Part shown: positions 1 to 8,358 of the stretch, piece by piece
Layout of the letters: the number at the start of each line of letters is the position of its first letter
Position numbering within the stretch: position 1 is the stretch's first letter
NCBI GenBank assembly: GCA_902768605.1
Contig: CACXLY010000076.1
Coordinates: 1-28,692, forward strand
Length of the DNA: 28,692 bases
Reading direction: 5' to 3'
Source: an uncultured Bacteroidales bacterium
GTDB taxonomy: Bacteria; Bacteroidota; Bacteroidia; Bacteroidales; Bacteroidaceae
Program-made: the position numbers and the translations under genes
Notes under the pieces: model-generated
Told to the model about the DNA's origin: nothing
The model's database searches: none
What the model saw: only the letters and a program-made list of their open reading frames with translations

Positions 1-1
1 G

Positions 2-3000
2 CGCAACGCCACCTTCCGCAACTGTATCTCTGCCATCAAGGTGCAGGGCAATCAGGGCTACAATCACGGTTTCGTGGGATGGGTGACGGGCGGCAAGTCC
101 ATCTCCTACACCAACTGCATCTCCATCGAGGAGGCAGAGACCATGAACACCTTCTCGTGGGGCAATCCCGCCGACCGTGCTTCCTTCACCAATTGCTACT
201 GCTTGCAGCAGGACGCCGATGCAGCGACAGCGCCCGGCGGCTGCACCTACGTCACCTACGACATGGTGGCAAGCGGCGAGCTCTGCTTCAAGGCAAACGG
301 CGACCAGACCAGCATCAACTGGTATCAGACATTAGGCACCGACGCTTTCCCCGTGCCCTTCGACACGCACAAACAGGTCTACGCCGTGGGCGAAGTGAAT
401 TGCGCTGGCGTTGCCATAGGTGACGTCACCTACAGCAACACGAACAGCTCGCCGGCTCCTAAGCACAACGACGTCGATGGCTGGTGCTCCGTCTGCGGAA
501 CGCTCATGCAAGACCACATCACGCCAAACGCCGACGGCTTCCTCGAACTGGGCAGCGTGGCCGACGTCGAGTGGTTCGCTGCGATGGTCAATGACGCTCA
601 TCAGGTTACCATCAAAGGTATGCTGACTGCCGACATCGACTATCAGGGCACAGTAAATGCACACACGCCCATCGGCCTCAACACAACCTACAAGTACAAC
701 GGCACGTTCGACGGACAGGGCCACCGCATCAAAGGCATGGTCATTGACGGCACGAGCAACTTCCAAGGCTTTTTCGGCGTCATTCGCGGCGGCACCGTCA
801 TTCGCAACCTTATCATCGACAGCAGTTGCTCCGTGACAGGCCCCTCCGGCATCGGCGGCATCACAGGCGCAGCGCAAGTTGATACCGAAACGCCTCTCAT
901 CATAGAGAACTGCGTGAACGAGGCAACCATCACGGCCACCAGCGGTTCGGCAGCCGGCATCCTCGGCGTAGGTCAGAGCGGCTATCCCACTATCCAGCTG
1001 AAGAACTGCCTCAACACAGGCGCGATTACTGGTGCGCCTGCCACTGCTTTTTGTGCATGGATTAACAAAGGTGGCAGCTCCATTACGAATTGCGTCAACT
1101 TGGGAACCATCACGGGTGCTGACATGGCTGGCAACAAATTTGATTACTATTGCCAGCTCATTCGCTACGAACCGGGCACGATGGCGGTGACCAACTGCTT
1201 CGACTTTACCGACTTCGACGACCAGGGCGCAGGACATCAGGGCACCGATGGCGACTGGCTGACCGACGAACCGCTCTCGAGCGGCGAACTCTGCTTTACG
1301 CTCAACGGCGACCAAAGCACGCTCACATGGAGCCAACGCCTCGGCACGGACGCTTATCCTGTACCTTATTATATAGATGGCGGCCAGGTTTATGCCGGCG
1401 GTCAGCTCAACTGCGACGGCACGCCTATTGATGTCAATGGCTACAGCAACTCGCCGAGCGGCACCATTCCGCCTCACGAATACGAGGACGGCTTCTGCAT
1501 CAATTGCGGCAGCGGCAACCCCGACTATGCTCCCCTTGTCGACGACTTCCGCATGATAAGCAATGCAAGCCAGCTCTACTGGTTCTCTCGCATGGTCAAC
1601 GAGTTCGGCAACTCAGGTTGGAACGCACGTCTCACCGACGACATCAACATGATGGACTACAGCGATCTGTTCGAACCAATCGGCAACGGCACGAACCCCT
1701 ATCGCGGCCACTTCGACGGACAGCAGCACCGTATCAGCGAGCTGCACATCAATGCCGATGCAAACTACGTCGGCTTCATCGGTCGCTGCGGCAACGGCGC
1801 GCTCATCGAGAACCTCTTGCTTGATGAGACCTGTTCCATCAATGCTTATGGCGAATGCGTAGCCCTCGTGGGCGGCACCAACCAGATGGCAGGCAACGTC
1901 ACGCTCCGCAACCTTGGCAACATGGGCAATGTCTATGCCACCGGCGTACAGGCAGCAGGCATCTTCGGCGGCAACACGGGCAGCCAGACGACCCTCCTCA
2001 TCGAGAACTGCTTCAGCACCGGTGCCATCGAAGGCGGCAGCAACTGCTGGAGCTGCAGCGAAGTGACGGGCTACAGCGAGGGCAAGGGCCTCTACTTTGC
2101 ACGCGTCACCGACGGCCACCTCTCAAACAACTACTGCACAAGCGAGGTAGAGCAGCAGGTGGCTCTTATCAGCTACGACGAGATTATGGACGGCTCGCTC
2201 TGCTATAAGCTGAACGGCGACCAGAGCACTATTGCGTGGTACCAGAACCTCGACAATGGCGCTGCGGTCGACGACCAGCCCCTGCCTTTCTCCAATGGTC
2301 ACGCACAGGTCTTCCCTAAGGGAAAGATGCTCTGCGACGGCACAGTCGACCCGTCCGGCATGACATATTCCAACAACGACGAAGTCGTCATCCCCGCTCA
2401 TAAGTTTGAAGACGGCTTCTGCTCCGTCTGCGGACAGGAGGACCCCAACTACACGGGCTTCCTTGCCATCATCAAGAACGCCAACTTCACCAACGACAGC
2501 AATTTCTGGACGGGTAATGAGTTCGCTGTCAGCAATGGCGTGGCCGAGCAGGCAGGCAAGACGTTCGACACGCATCAGGATATCGTCGACCTCGAGAACG
2601 GCGTCTATAAGCTGCGCCTGCAGGGCTTCAGCCGTGCTGCCGCTCTTGACAGCGAGGCGTACGACAACTTTGTGGAGGACATGATGCGCAACACCTACTA
2701 CTATGCCGAGAGTGCCGGCAAGCGCCAGGCTCGCCGTCTTGTTGACATCACAGCCGACGGCAAGGATGCCAAGATGAACGACGGCGTGGGCGAAGTGCAG
2801 TTGTCAAACGGCCAGTTCGTTCCCTCGAACACCGCCGCTGCTGCTGTCTATATGGCGAAGGGCCACTACTGGAACAAGCCGCTCTACCTCGCCGTTACCG
2901 ACGGCACGCTACGTATTGGCTTGAGCAATCAAATCAATACCGCCAACGCCTGGAGCGTCATCGACCGCGTCCGCATAGAGTACGTCGGCAACGATGCCGC

Positions 3001-6000
3001 AGCCTACGCCCTCATCGCTCAGCAGATTGCCGACGATGCCCAAGACCTCGAAGAAGTCATGGGACAGGAGTCGCTCAAGGAGGCTTACAGCAACATCGTG
3101 GAAGGCGCCGAGAGCCTCACCGAGACCAGTGCCATCCTCGACGCTGCCGACCAGGCAAGCCGTCTACCCGACCAAATCAAGCTCAGCGTGGCTGCTTACG
3201 AGAGCTATGCTGCTGCCGTTCAATCCATCATTGATGAATGGGAGAGCCGCGACGACCTCCAAGGCGATGACGCCGACAAGCTCGAGACTTACCTGACAGA
3301 AGAGGTTGCGCCATCCGCCGACTTCCCCAACGGTACATATTTATATATAATGAATACGCGTCTGCTCAACGCTGAGCAACTCGCAGCTGAGACTACCTTT
3401 GCGCAGCAGCTTCTCCAGACGGCAATCCTGAGCAGCGCTGCCGAGGGCTCCGACTTGACCTCTCTTATCGTCAACCCCAAGTTCGACAATGCTGAGGCTT
3501 GGAATGGCTGGACCGTCACCGAGGGTCGCACTGAGAGCGGCTACAACATGGTGCACAACGGAGGCTTCACTGACGTCTTCCCCGTGGCTGCCGCCTATAA
3601 TATGGCGTTCGAGGTCAGCCAGGAGATAACAGGCCTCAGTGACGGCATCTACGCCCTCACAGCTCAGGCTTTCCATCGTCCGGGGCAAGGTCACGAAGGC
3701 CTTATCGACGGCACGGACGTCATCCCCGCTCAGCTCTTCGTTAACGACTTCCAGACGCCCGTGCTGAGTGTCTATGCCGACAAGGTCAGCTATGCAGATG
3801 CAGAGAACGGCGTCAACTGCCGCTACGATGCCACTGATGACGAGACCGCTCCGCACAACGGTGAGCAGACGGGCAGCGTGGACATCGATACAGAGGAGGG
3901 TGACGGATACTTCGTGCCCGACAACATATACACGGCCAGCTTCGCGTTCAACGGTAAGCGCTACGAACAGACGGCCTACGGCATCGTGAAGGGTGGCAAG
4001 CTCACCATCGGCATCCGCAACGGCGATACCCCTTGGCGTAACAAGAACCTGACCATCTGGGGCAACTTCCGCCTCACTTACTTGGGCGAGAGCAGCAATG
4101 CCATCAATGCCATCCTCGACCAGTATAGCGAGCGCGTAGAGCTTATCGACCAGCAGCGTTACGATCAGGAATACTATCTCAGCCAGTCGCATATCGATGC
4201 CATCCGCAGCAAGATAGCTCAAGCCAGGACTGCCGACACAGAGCAGCAGCTGAAGCTCATCGAGGAGATGAATGCCGAGTTTGCAGCCGTTCCTGCCAGC
4301 GTGGACGTCTATAAGCGCTTGTTCGAGATTGCGCTGTTTGCTTCGGACATGGCCGACGGCCTCGAGCCTGGCAATCAGCAAGACCAGATGATAGAAGTCT
4401 ATAACGAACTCGAGGGAATCGTCATCAATGGCACACTGACCGACGAAGAAGCCGAACAGAAAATCGCCGAGCTGATGACGAATCCCGCCATCGGTGGCGT
4501 AGTCTATGTTCAGGGCGACCTTTACGACGAGAACAGCGAGAACAGCGAATGGCCTTACGCTCAGATGTGCCCGCTCTATCCGTTGAAAATGAACGCACAG
4601 GGCCAGTTCGTGGGTACCGTGACCCTTCAGGACCGCAGCCGTCGCATTGGCGGTTACCAGCGTGCAGGCCTCTACTTCCGTCGCATCAACACTATCTACA
4701 AGAGCACCGACGGCACGCGCAGCTTCATCACACCCGGACGCCATCGCTTCGACGTGCAGGAGGGTGGCAGCGACTTCCAGGCGCTTAACGGTACCTATAA
4801 CGTTGTGCTCGACCTCGACAAGATGACCGTTGACTTCGCCCTACAGGACGAGTACAATTGGGACAACGCAGTGTTTGTGACGGGTACGCTTAACAATCGC
4901 CAGGGCAGCCTGATGCGTTGGAAGAACGACGAGCAAGTACCCCTGCAGCATGTTGGCAGCGGCAAGTACGTCGGCGTTGTGGACCTCGTGAACGACAACA
5001 GCAATCCCTTCTGCTCGTTCGGCATCATGACATGCCGCAGCACTGAGGAGATGGTGAACTACAGCCAGACGACTCGCAGCAGTTGGACCGAGGCGCGCTA
5101 TGGCAGCGAAGAGCAATACCTCGAGCTCCAGAGCGGACAGGAGGTGACCGACCTCGTGCGTGGCCTCGACCGCACTTGGCGCATCTCGCCTGCCGGCAAG
5201 TATCTCATCGAGTTCGACATGGACAAGGCCAGCATGAAGGCTACGCTGCTCGACACGAAGGGCAACGGTACCGAGAGCAATCCCTTCCAGATTGCCAACA
5301 AGTTTGACCTGCAGAGCCTGCGCGACCGTATGGCTGACGGCAAGACGACTTACGCCAAGCTGACTGCCGACATCGACATGCAGGGCGAAGGCTGGTGGCC
5401 CATAAACAGCACCTTCTATGCTAACAGTTACGAAGAGGGCTACGGCAAAGCCATCTCCCTCGACGGCACGGGACACGTCATCATGAATCTCACCGTTCCT
5501 GCCAACAAGGATAATGAGTTCGAGACTGGCCTCTTCGGCGCATTGGCTGGCACAGTCAAGAGCCTCGGCCTCTACAATGTCAGCGTCGATGGCGGCAATG
5601 CACAGAACGCGGGCATCCTGGCCGGCCAGCTCGGCACAGAAGAGAATCCCGCCAACGTCAGCGAGAGCTACGTGAACGGCCAGCTCACGGCCGCTGGTGC
5701 TGCTGGTGCCATCGCAGGCAACGCCGTCCAGGCAACTGTCGTCAATGTCTATGCCAACGCCAACGTCAGCGGTGACGGTCTCATCGGCGACTTCATTGGA
5801 GTCGGCAGCGAAGGGCTGACCGTCATCAACAGCTACTCAGCAGGCAGGTTCAACAAGAGCCAGGCCACGGCAGCCTTTGGCGATGAGAACGGAACGAGCA
5901 CGCAGAACTTCCTCTATTTCGGTGTTCAAAACCAGGAGGAGATATGCGATATCGCAAGCAAGTGGCAAGGCTGGCACGAGAATGGTGTCATCGGTAATGG

Positions 6001-6232
6001 CTGGCCTCTGCTCCAGTGGCAGGTTGAGCGCGACGACTATGCCCTGCTCTGCGGCTTCGGAACGCCCGGCGATGCCAACGGCGACGGTGCAGTCGATGTG
6101 GCCGACGCAACGTACATTCTCAACCTTATGGCCGACGATAGCTACTCCGTCTCGGGCGACGTCAATAAGGATGGCGAGGTCGATGTGGCCGATTACACCT
6201 ACGTCCTCAACCTCATGGCTGACCAGGAATAA
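2..6232 (+). CDS. Giant secreted GLUG-repeat surface protein with C-terminal dockerin (5' end outside window)
   Basis: The reading frame is open from base 2, so the gene starts upstream and at least 2076 residues are visible. It contains repeated beta-helix-like modules of GLUG type (pattern LTxDIDxxG...PIG...GTFDGQGHRI...GG), roughly residues 165-500, 500-810 and 1754-1990. Three modules are joined by a segment with SGELCF.LNGDQ followed by H...DG(F/W)CxxCG; the CxxC pairs begin at residues 162, 499 and 807. Residues about 820-1000 and 1150-1400 look like carbohydrate-binding beta-sandwiches (opening with NANFTND and NPKFDNAE), separated by alpha-helical stretches. The end (residues 2023-2076) is two type I dockerin repeats with D.N.DG.VDVAD calcium loops. 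It is probably displayed on or released from the cell surface and binds glycans or partner proteins; that role is inferred. A GTG at 41 is in frame but is not a credible start, because the repeat sequence continues before it. Confidence 0.85.
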   Translation, partial: RNATFRNCISAIKVQGNQGYNHGFVGWVTGGKSISYTNCISIEEAETMNTFSWGNPADRASFTNCYCLQQDADAATAPGGCTYVTYDMVASGELCFKANGDQTSINWYQTLGTDAFPVPFDTHKQVYAVGEVNCAGVAIGDVTYSNTNSSPAPKHNDVDGWCSVCGTLMQDHITPNADGFLELGSVADVEWFAAMVNDAHQVTIKGMLTADIDYQGTVNAHTPIGLNTTYKYNGTFDGQGHRIKGMVIDGTSNFQGFFGVIRGGTVIRNLIIDSSCSVTGPSGIGGITGAAQVDTETPLIIENCVNEATITATSGSAAGILGVGQSGYPTIQLKNCLNTGAITGAPATAFCAWINKGGSSITNCVNLGTITGADMAGNKFDYYCQLIRYEPGTMAVTNCFDFTDFDDQGAGHQGTDGDWLTDEPLSSGELCFTLNGDQSTLTWSQRLGTDAYPVPYYIDGGQVYAGGQLNCDGTPIDVNGYSNSPSGTIPPHEYEDGFCINCGSGNPDYAPLVDDFRMISNASQLYWFSRMVNEFGNSGWNARLTDDINMMDYSDLFEPIGNGTNPYRGHFDGQQHRISELHINADANYVGFIGRCGNGALIENLLLDETCSINAYGECVALVGGTNQMAGNVTLRNLGNMGNVYATGVQAAGIFGGNTGSQTTLLIENCFSTGAIEGGSNCWSCSEVTGYSEGKGLYFARVTDGHLSNNYCTSEVEQQVALISYDEIMDGSLCYKLNGDQSTIAWYQNLDNGAAVDDQPLPFSNGHAQVFPKGKMLCDGTVDPSGMTYSNNDEVVIPAHKFEDGFCSVCGQEDPNYTGFLAIIKNANFTNDSNFWTGNEFAVSNGVAEQAGKTFDTHQDIVDLENGVYKLRLQGFSRAAALDSEAYDNFVEDMMRNTYYYAESAGKRQARRLVDITADGKDAKMNDGVGEVQLSNGQFVPSNTAAAAVYMAKGHYWNKPLYLAVTDGTLRIGLSNQINTANAWSVIDRVRIEYVGNDAAAYALIAQQIADDAQDLEEVMGQESLKEAYSNIVEGAESLTETSAILDAADQASRLPDQIKLSVAAYESYAAAVQSIIDEWESRDDLQGDDADKLETYLTEEVAPSADFPNGTYLYIMNTRLLNAEQLAAETTFAQQLLQTAILSSAAEGSDLTSLIVNPKFDNAEAWNGWTVTEGRTESGYNMVHNGGFTDVFPVAAAYNMAFEVSQEITGLSDGIYALTAQAFHRPGQGHEGLIDGTDVIPAQLFVNDFQTPVLSVYADKVSYADAENGVNCRYDATDDETAPHNGEQTGSVDIDTEEGDGYFVPDNIYTASFAFNGKRYEQTAYGIVKGGKLTIGIRNGDTPWRNKNLTIWGNFRLTYLGESSNAINAILDQYSERVELIDQQRYDQEYYLSQSHIDAIRSKIAQARTADTEQQLKLIEEMNAEFAAVPASVDVYKRLFEIALFASDMADGLEPGNQQDQMIEVYNELEGIVINGTLTDEEAEQKIAELMTNPAIGGVVYVQGDLYDENSENSEWPYAQMCPLYPLKMNAQGQFVGTVTLQDRSRRIGGYQRAGLYFRRINTIYKSTDGTRSFITPGRHRFDVQEGGSDFQALNGTYNVVLDLDKMTVDFALQDEYNWDNAVFVTGTLNNRQGSLMRWKNDEQVPLQHVGSGKYVGVVDLVNDNSNPFCSFGIMTCRSTEEMVNYSQTTRSSWTEARYGSEEQYLELQSGQEVTDLVRGLDRTWRISPAGKYLIEFDMDKASMKATLLDTKGNGTESNPFQIANKFDLQSLRDRMADGKTTYAKLTADIDMQGEGWWPINSTFYANSYEEGYGKAISLDGTGHVIMNLTVPANKDNEFETGLFGALAGTVKSLGLYNVSVDGGNAQNAGILAGQLGTEENPANVSESYVNGQLTAAGAAGAIAGNAVQATVVNVYANANVSGDGLIGDFIGVGSEGLTVINSYSAGRFNKSQATAAFGDENGTSTQNFLYFGVQNQEEICDIASKWQGWHENGVIGNGWPLLQWQVERDDYALLCGFGTPGDANGDGAVDVADATYILNLMADDSYSVSGDVNKDGEVDVADYTYVLNLMADQE

Positions 6233-6267
6233 CCTTTGGAGCCAACGCTTCAAAGCGTAAGAAAACG

Positions 6268-6303
6268 ACAAGAGGATGTGTCAGAACTGGCACATCCTCT
6301 TGT
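6268..6303. terminator. Bidirectional intrinsic terminator between convergent genes
   Basis: A perfect 13-bp inverted repeat (ACAAGAGGATGTG, 10-nt loop, then its complement) lies between the stop codons of the dockerin protein and the sulfatase, which face each other. The minus-strand exit is followed by CGTTTTCTT, which is T-rich; the plus-strand exit by TTTATGG, which is weaker. Confidence 0.75.
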
Positions 6304-6603
6304 TTATGGTCTTTATGGAAGGTTAATGGGGAAGAGCGGGCTGTCGATGTGTTCGCGGTGGACAATGCCGATGAGCTCGGCGAGCTTGTCTGGGAAGCGG
6401 TCTTTGAGGTCGTGGTCCTCGTGGATGTCTGTCGAGAGGTCGTAGAGGAAAGGCGTTCCCTGGCTGACGACGAGCTTCCAGTCGCCCTGCCGGACGCCGA
6501 TGACCTGCGTCGGGCCGTCGCTCATCTCCCAATAGAGGAAGTCGTGCCGGCGTTGCTTTTGGGGCTTGCCGAGCAGGGTGGGACAGAAGGAGATGCCGTC
6601 AAA

Positions 6604-6701
6604 AGACCCTCCCCAGCCCTCCCTTAAAGGGAGGGAGTTAGCTTTCCCTTCGGTCGCTGACCTTTGGTTCTCCCCCTTTGAGGGGGAGTCAGAGAGGGTC
6701 T
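6604..6701 (-). repeat. In-frame palindromic element, copy 1 (in sulfatase)
   Basis: The ends are AGACCCTC and GAGGGTCT as inverted repeats, with two internal palindromes (CCTCCCTTAAAGGGAGG and CTCCCCCTTTGAGGGGGAG). On the sense strand it encodes QTLSDSPSKGE...SLPLREGWGGSF, which interrupts sulfatase sequence between the IREH and DGISF segments. It is translated without disturbing the frame. Its middle (6642-6670) matches the arm of the long palindrome at 28493 at 25 of 29 positions. Confidence 0.85.
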
Positions 6702-7292
6702 GCTGGCTGTGCTCCCGTATTTCCCGCTTCGAGAAGACGCCACTGTACTCCATGAAGGTCGGCATGAGGTCGTAGAAGGCAAGTTGGTGATTGCTGACGG
6801 TGCCACGTGGTATGCCTGCGCCCCAGCAGATGAAGGGGATGCGGATGCCGCCCTCGTAGGTGCTTCGCTTGATGCCGCGCAGCTTGCCGTCGCGTCCGAA
6901 GAAGCCCGGGTCGGCGCCACCCTCCTCGTGCGGACCGTTGTCGCTGGTGAAGATGACGAGCGTGTTGTCGGCAAGTCCCTTGTCGCGGAGCTTTGCGAGT
7001 ATCTCGCCGACGTAGGCATCGAGGCGTGTTATCATCGCCGCAAACTGCGCGTGCTTGTCGTTGCCGCCGTAGTACCAGCTGCCTGCATCAGTGCGATAGG
7101 AGCGTTCCTCCTCGGCAGGAAAGACGCCGTGATAGCGTTCGACGATAGAGTCCCTTGGTTGCCAGAGCTCGGCATGCGGCAAGGTGTAGGTGAAGATACC
7201 GAGGAAAGGTTCGTCCTTCGTCTGTCGGTCGAGCCACTCGAGGGCGTATTGATGGATGAGGTCGGCTGAGTATTGAGGGCGGTCTGCATAGG

Positions 7293-7340
7293 AAGCCCCT
7301 CCCCAGTCCTCCCCCTTAAGGGGGAGTTAGAGAGGGTCTT
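7293..7340 (-). repeat. Short palindromic element, copy 2 (at the sulfatase frameshift)
   Basis: This is a single-palindrome version of the same element, with ends AAGACCCTCT and GGAGGGGCTT on the sense strand. The core is CCCCCTTAAGGGGG, whereas copies in the acyltransferase have CCCTTAAAGGG with three As. The sense translation begins KTLSNSPL in the upstream frame and ends KGEDWGGAS in the downstream frame. Confidence 0.85.
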
Positions 7341-8041
7341 GCACTTGATGTTTTGCTCCAAGACCTCTGCCACGAGGTGCGTGTCGCCGCGTCCCTCCGG
7401 GTCGTATCGGTTCAGGAAATTGGGGAAATAGCTGTGCGCCTGGAATTGGCAGACGGGACCATAAAAGCAGTCGATGCCTCTGAGATTGGGCAGGGAGCAC
7501 GACGAGCTCTCTCGGCTCCGGCTTGTGTCCGTGTTGCCGTCGGGCAGACGGGCGTAGGTGTCGGGGTAGTCGAAGTTCCAGTAGCCTCCTGCCCACTTGC
7601 CGAACATGCCCGTGCGATAGCCTTTCGCCTTGAAGAGCTCGGGTATGATGGGCTGCGTCATGTCGTAGGGTTCCTGCCCGATGACGTAATAGTCGGCATT
7701 CTCCCCGAACATGTTCTGCCTGAGCACAGCGCGTCCCCAGTACTCGCGGTTGCCTCGAATCTTCGCGTGCCCCGTGTGCTGCCCCGTCATGAACGAGCAT
7801 CGGCTGGGCGCGCTCACAGGGCAGCCGGCATAGGCATCGGTGAACCTCATCCCTTCCGCCGCCATGCGGTCGATGTTGGGAGTGGCGATGAGCCTCTGCC
7901 CGTAGCAGCCCAAGTCGCCGTAGCCCATGTCGTCACACATTATATATATTATATTATGGAAAGACGTCTTGGCGAGAACGGAGAGCGGCAACGTGCCGAG
8001 CAGCGAAAGGAGAAGCTTCATAATTCATGGTTTTGCACGTA

Positions 8042-8049
8042 CAAAGTTA
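8042..8049 (-). promoter_or_regulatory. Bacteroidales -7 box (TAACTTTG) for the sulfatase gene
   Basis: The box matches TAnnTTTG on the minus strand, with its end 20 bp before the ATG at 8021. On that strand it is preceded by T-rich DNA and 7-bp repeats of the TTAATCT type. Confidence 0.6.
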
Positions 8050-8120
8050 TAAAAAGATTAGAGAATAAAGATTAAAGATTAAGTGAAAAAGCACAAAAAG
8101 AACACTAAAACAAAAAAATA

Positions 8121-8147
8121 TGAACTATGAACTATGAACTATGAACT
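8121..8147 (+). repeat. Tandem 7-bp array (TGAACTA x3.9)
   Basis: Almost four exact copies of TGAACTA stand directly before the T-tract and -7 box of the tRNA-Leu promoter. They resemble the TGAACTA/TGAATTA units at 21527-21557 and 27391-27417. Confidence 0.9.
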
Positions 8148-8155
8148 TTTTTTCT

Positions 8156-8163
8156 TACCTTTG
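8156..8163 (+). promoter_or_regulatory. Bacteroidales -7 box (TACCTTTG) for tRNA-Leu
   Basis: TACCTTTG follows a T-rich tract and ends 11 bp before the first base of the mature tRNA, a spacing that fits initiation just ahead of the tRNA. No clear -33 TTTG is visible. Confidence 0.7.
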
Positions 8164-8174
8164 CACCCGGTTAA

Positions 8175-8256
8175 GCCCCGATGGCGGAATCGGTAGACGC
8201 GTCGGTCTCAAACACCGATAGGGAAACCTGTGCCGGTTCGACCCCGGCTCGGGGTA
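8175..8256 (+). tRNA. tRNA-Leu (anticodon CAA)
   Basis: The acceptor stem GCCCCGA pairs with TCGGGGT (one G-U end pair), followed by discriminator A. The anticodon stem TCGGT/ACCGA encloses CTCAAAC, giving anticodon CAA, which reads UUG. The T arm is GCCGG-TTCGACC-CCGGC. The variable region (TAGGGAAACCTG) is extended as expected for a class II leucine tRNA. CCA is not encoded. Confidence 0.97.
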
Positions 8257-8262
8257 CGCAAG

Positions 8263-8299
8263 CAGGCAGATAGCTAAAAAGAGGCTGTCTGCCTGTTTT
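8263..8299 (+). terminator. Intrinsic terminator of tRNA-Leu
   Basis: A 12-bp stem (CAGGCAGATAGC with GCTGTCTGCCTG, one U-G pair) with a 9-nt loop is followed directly by TTTT, seven bases after the tRNA. Confidence 0.88.
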
Positions 8300-8358
8300 G
8301 CTAAAGACGCTGCCCTCGAATCTCATAAGTAAACCAATCACATAACTATCTATTTATT

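Larger units (their letters stand above)
6313..8021 (-). pseudogene. Secreted serine-type S1 family sulfatase, frameshifted
   Basis: The product would hydrolyse sulfate esters, probably from host or plant glycans in the periplasm; the substrate is not deducible. It starts with a signal peptide (MKLLLSLLGTLPLSVLA), then metal ligands in CDDMGYGDLG, and the sulfatase signature SAPSR in which Ser70 would be matured to formylglycine (serine type, needing an anaerobic maturase). The C-terminal half has the family motif TSDNGPHEEGG and GIKRSTYEGGIRIPF. The two halves are in different frames: the first runs to about 7310 and the second continues as YADRPQYSADLIHQYALEWLD. The break falls in a palindromic insertion at 7293-7340, whose core lacks one A compared with sister copies; restoring it joins the frames. 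A second in-frame insertion sits at 6604-6701. It is either a recent pseudogene or a sequencing error in a hairpin. Total length without the insertions (about 520 residues) is normal. Confidence 0.88.

Noticed and set aside
3341..4744. 467-codon minus-strand frame inside the giant surface protein (also 332-1477)
   Set aside because: Composition is that of an antisense shadow; the plus frame shows regular repeat modules and dockerin motifs throughout.
6313..8021. Two separate sulfatase genes
   Set aside because: The halves carry complementary parts of one sulfatase, overlap only by shadow sequence, and the second has no start signal or signal peptide; a single frameshift explains them.
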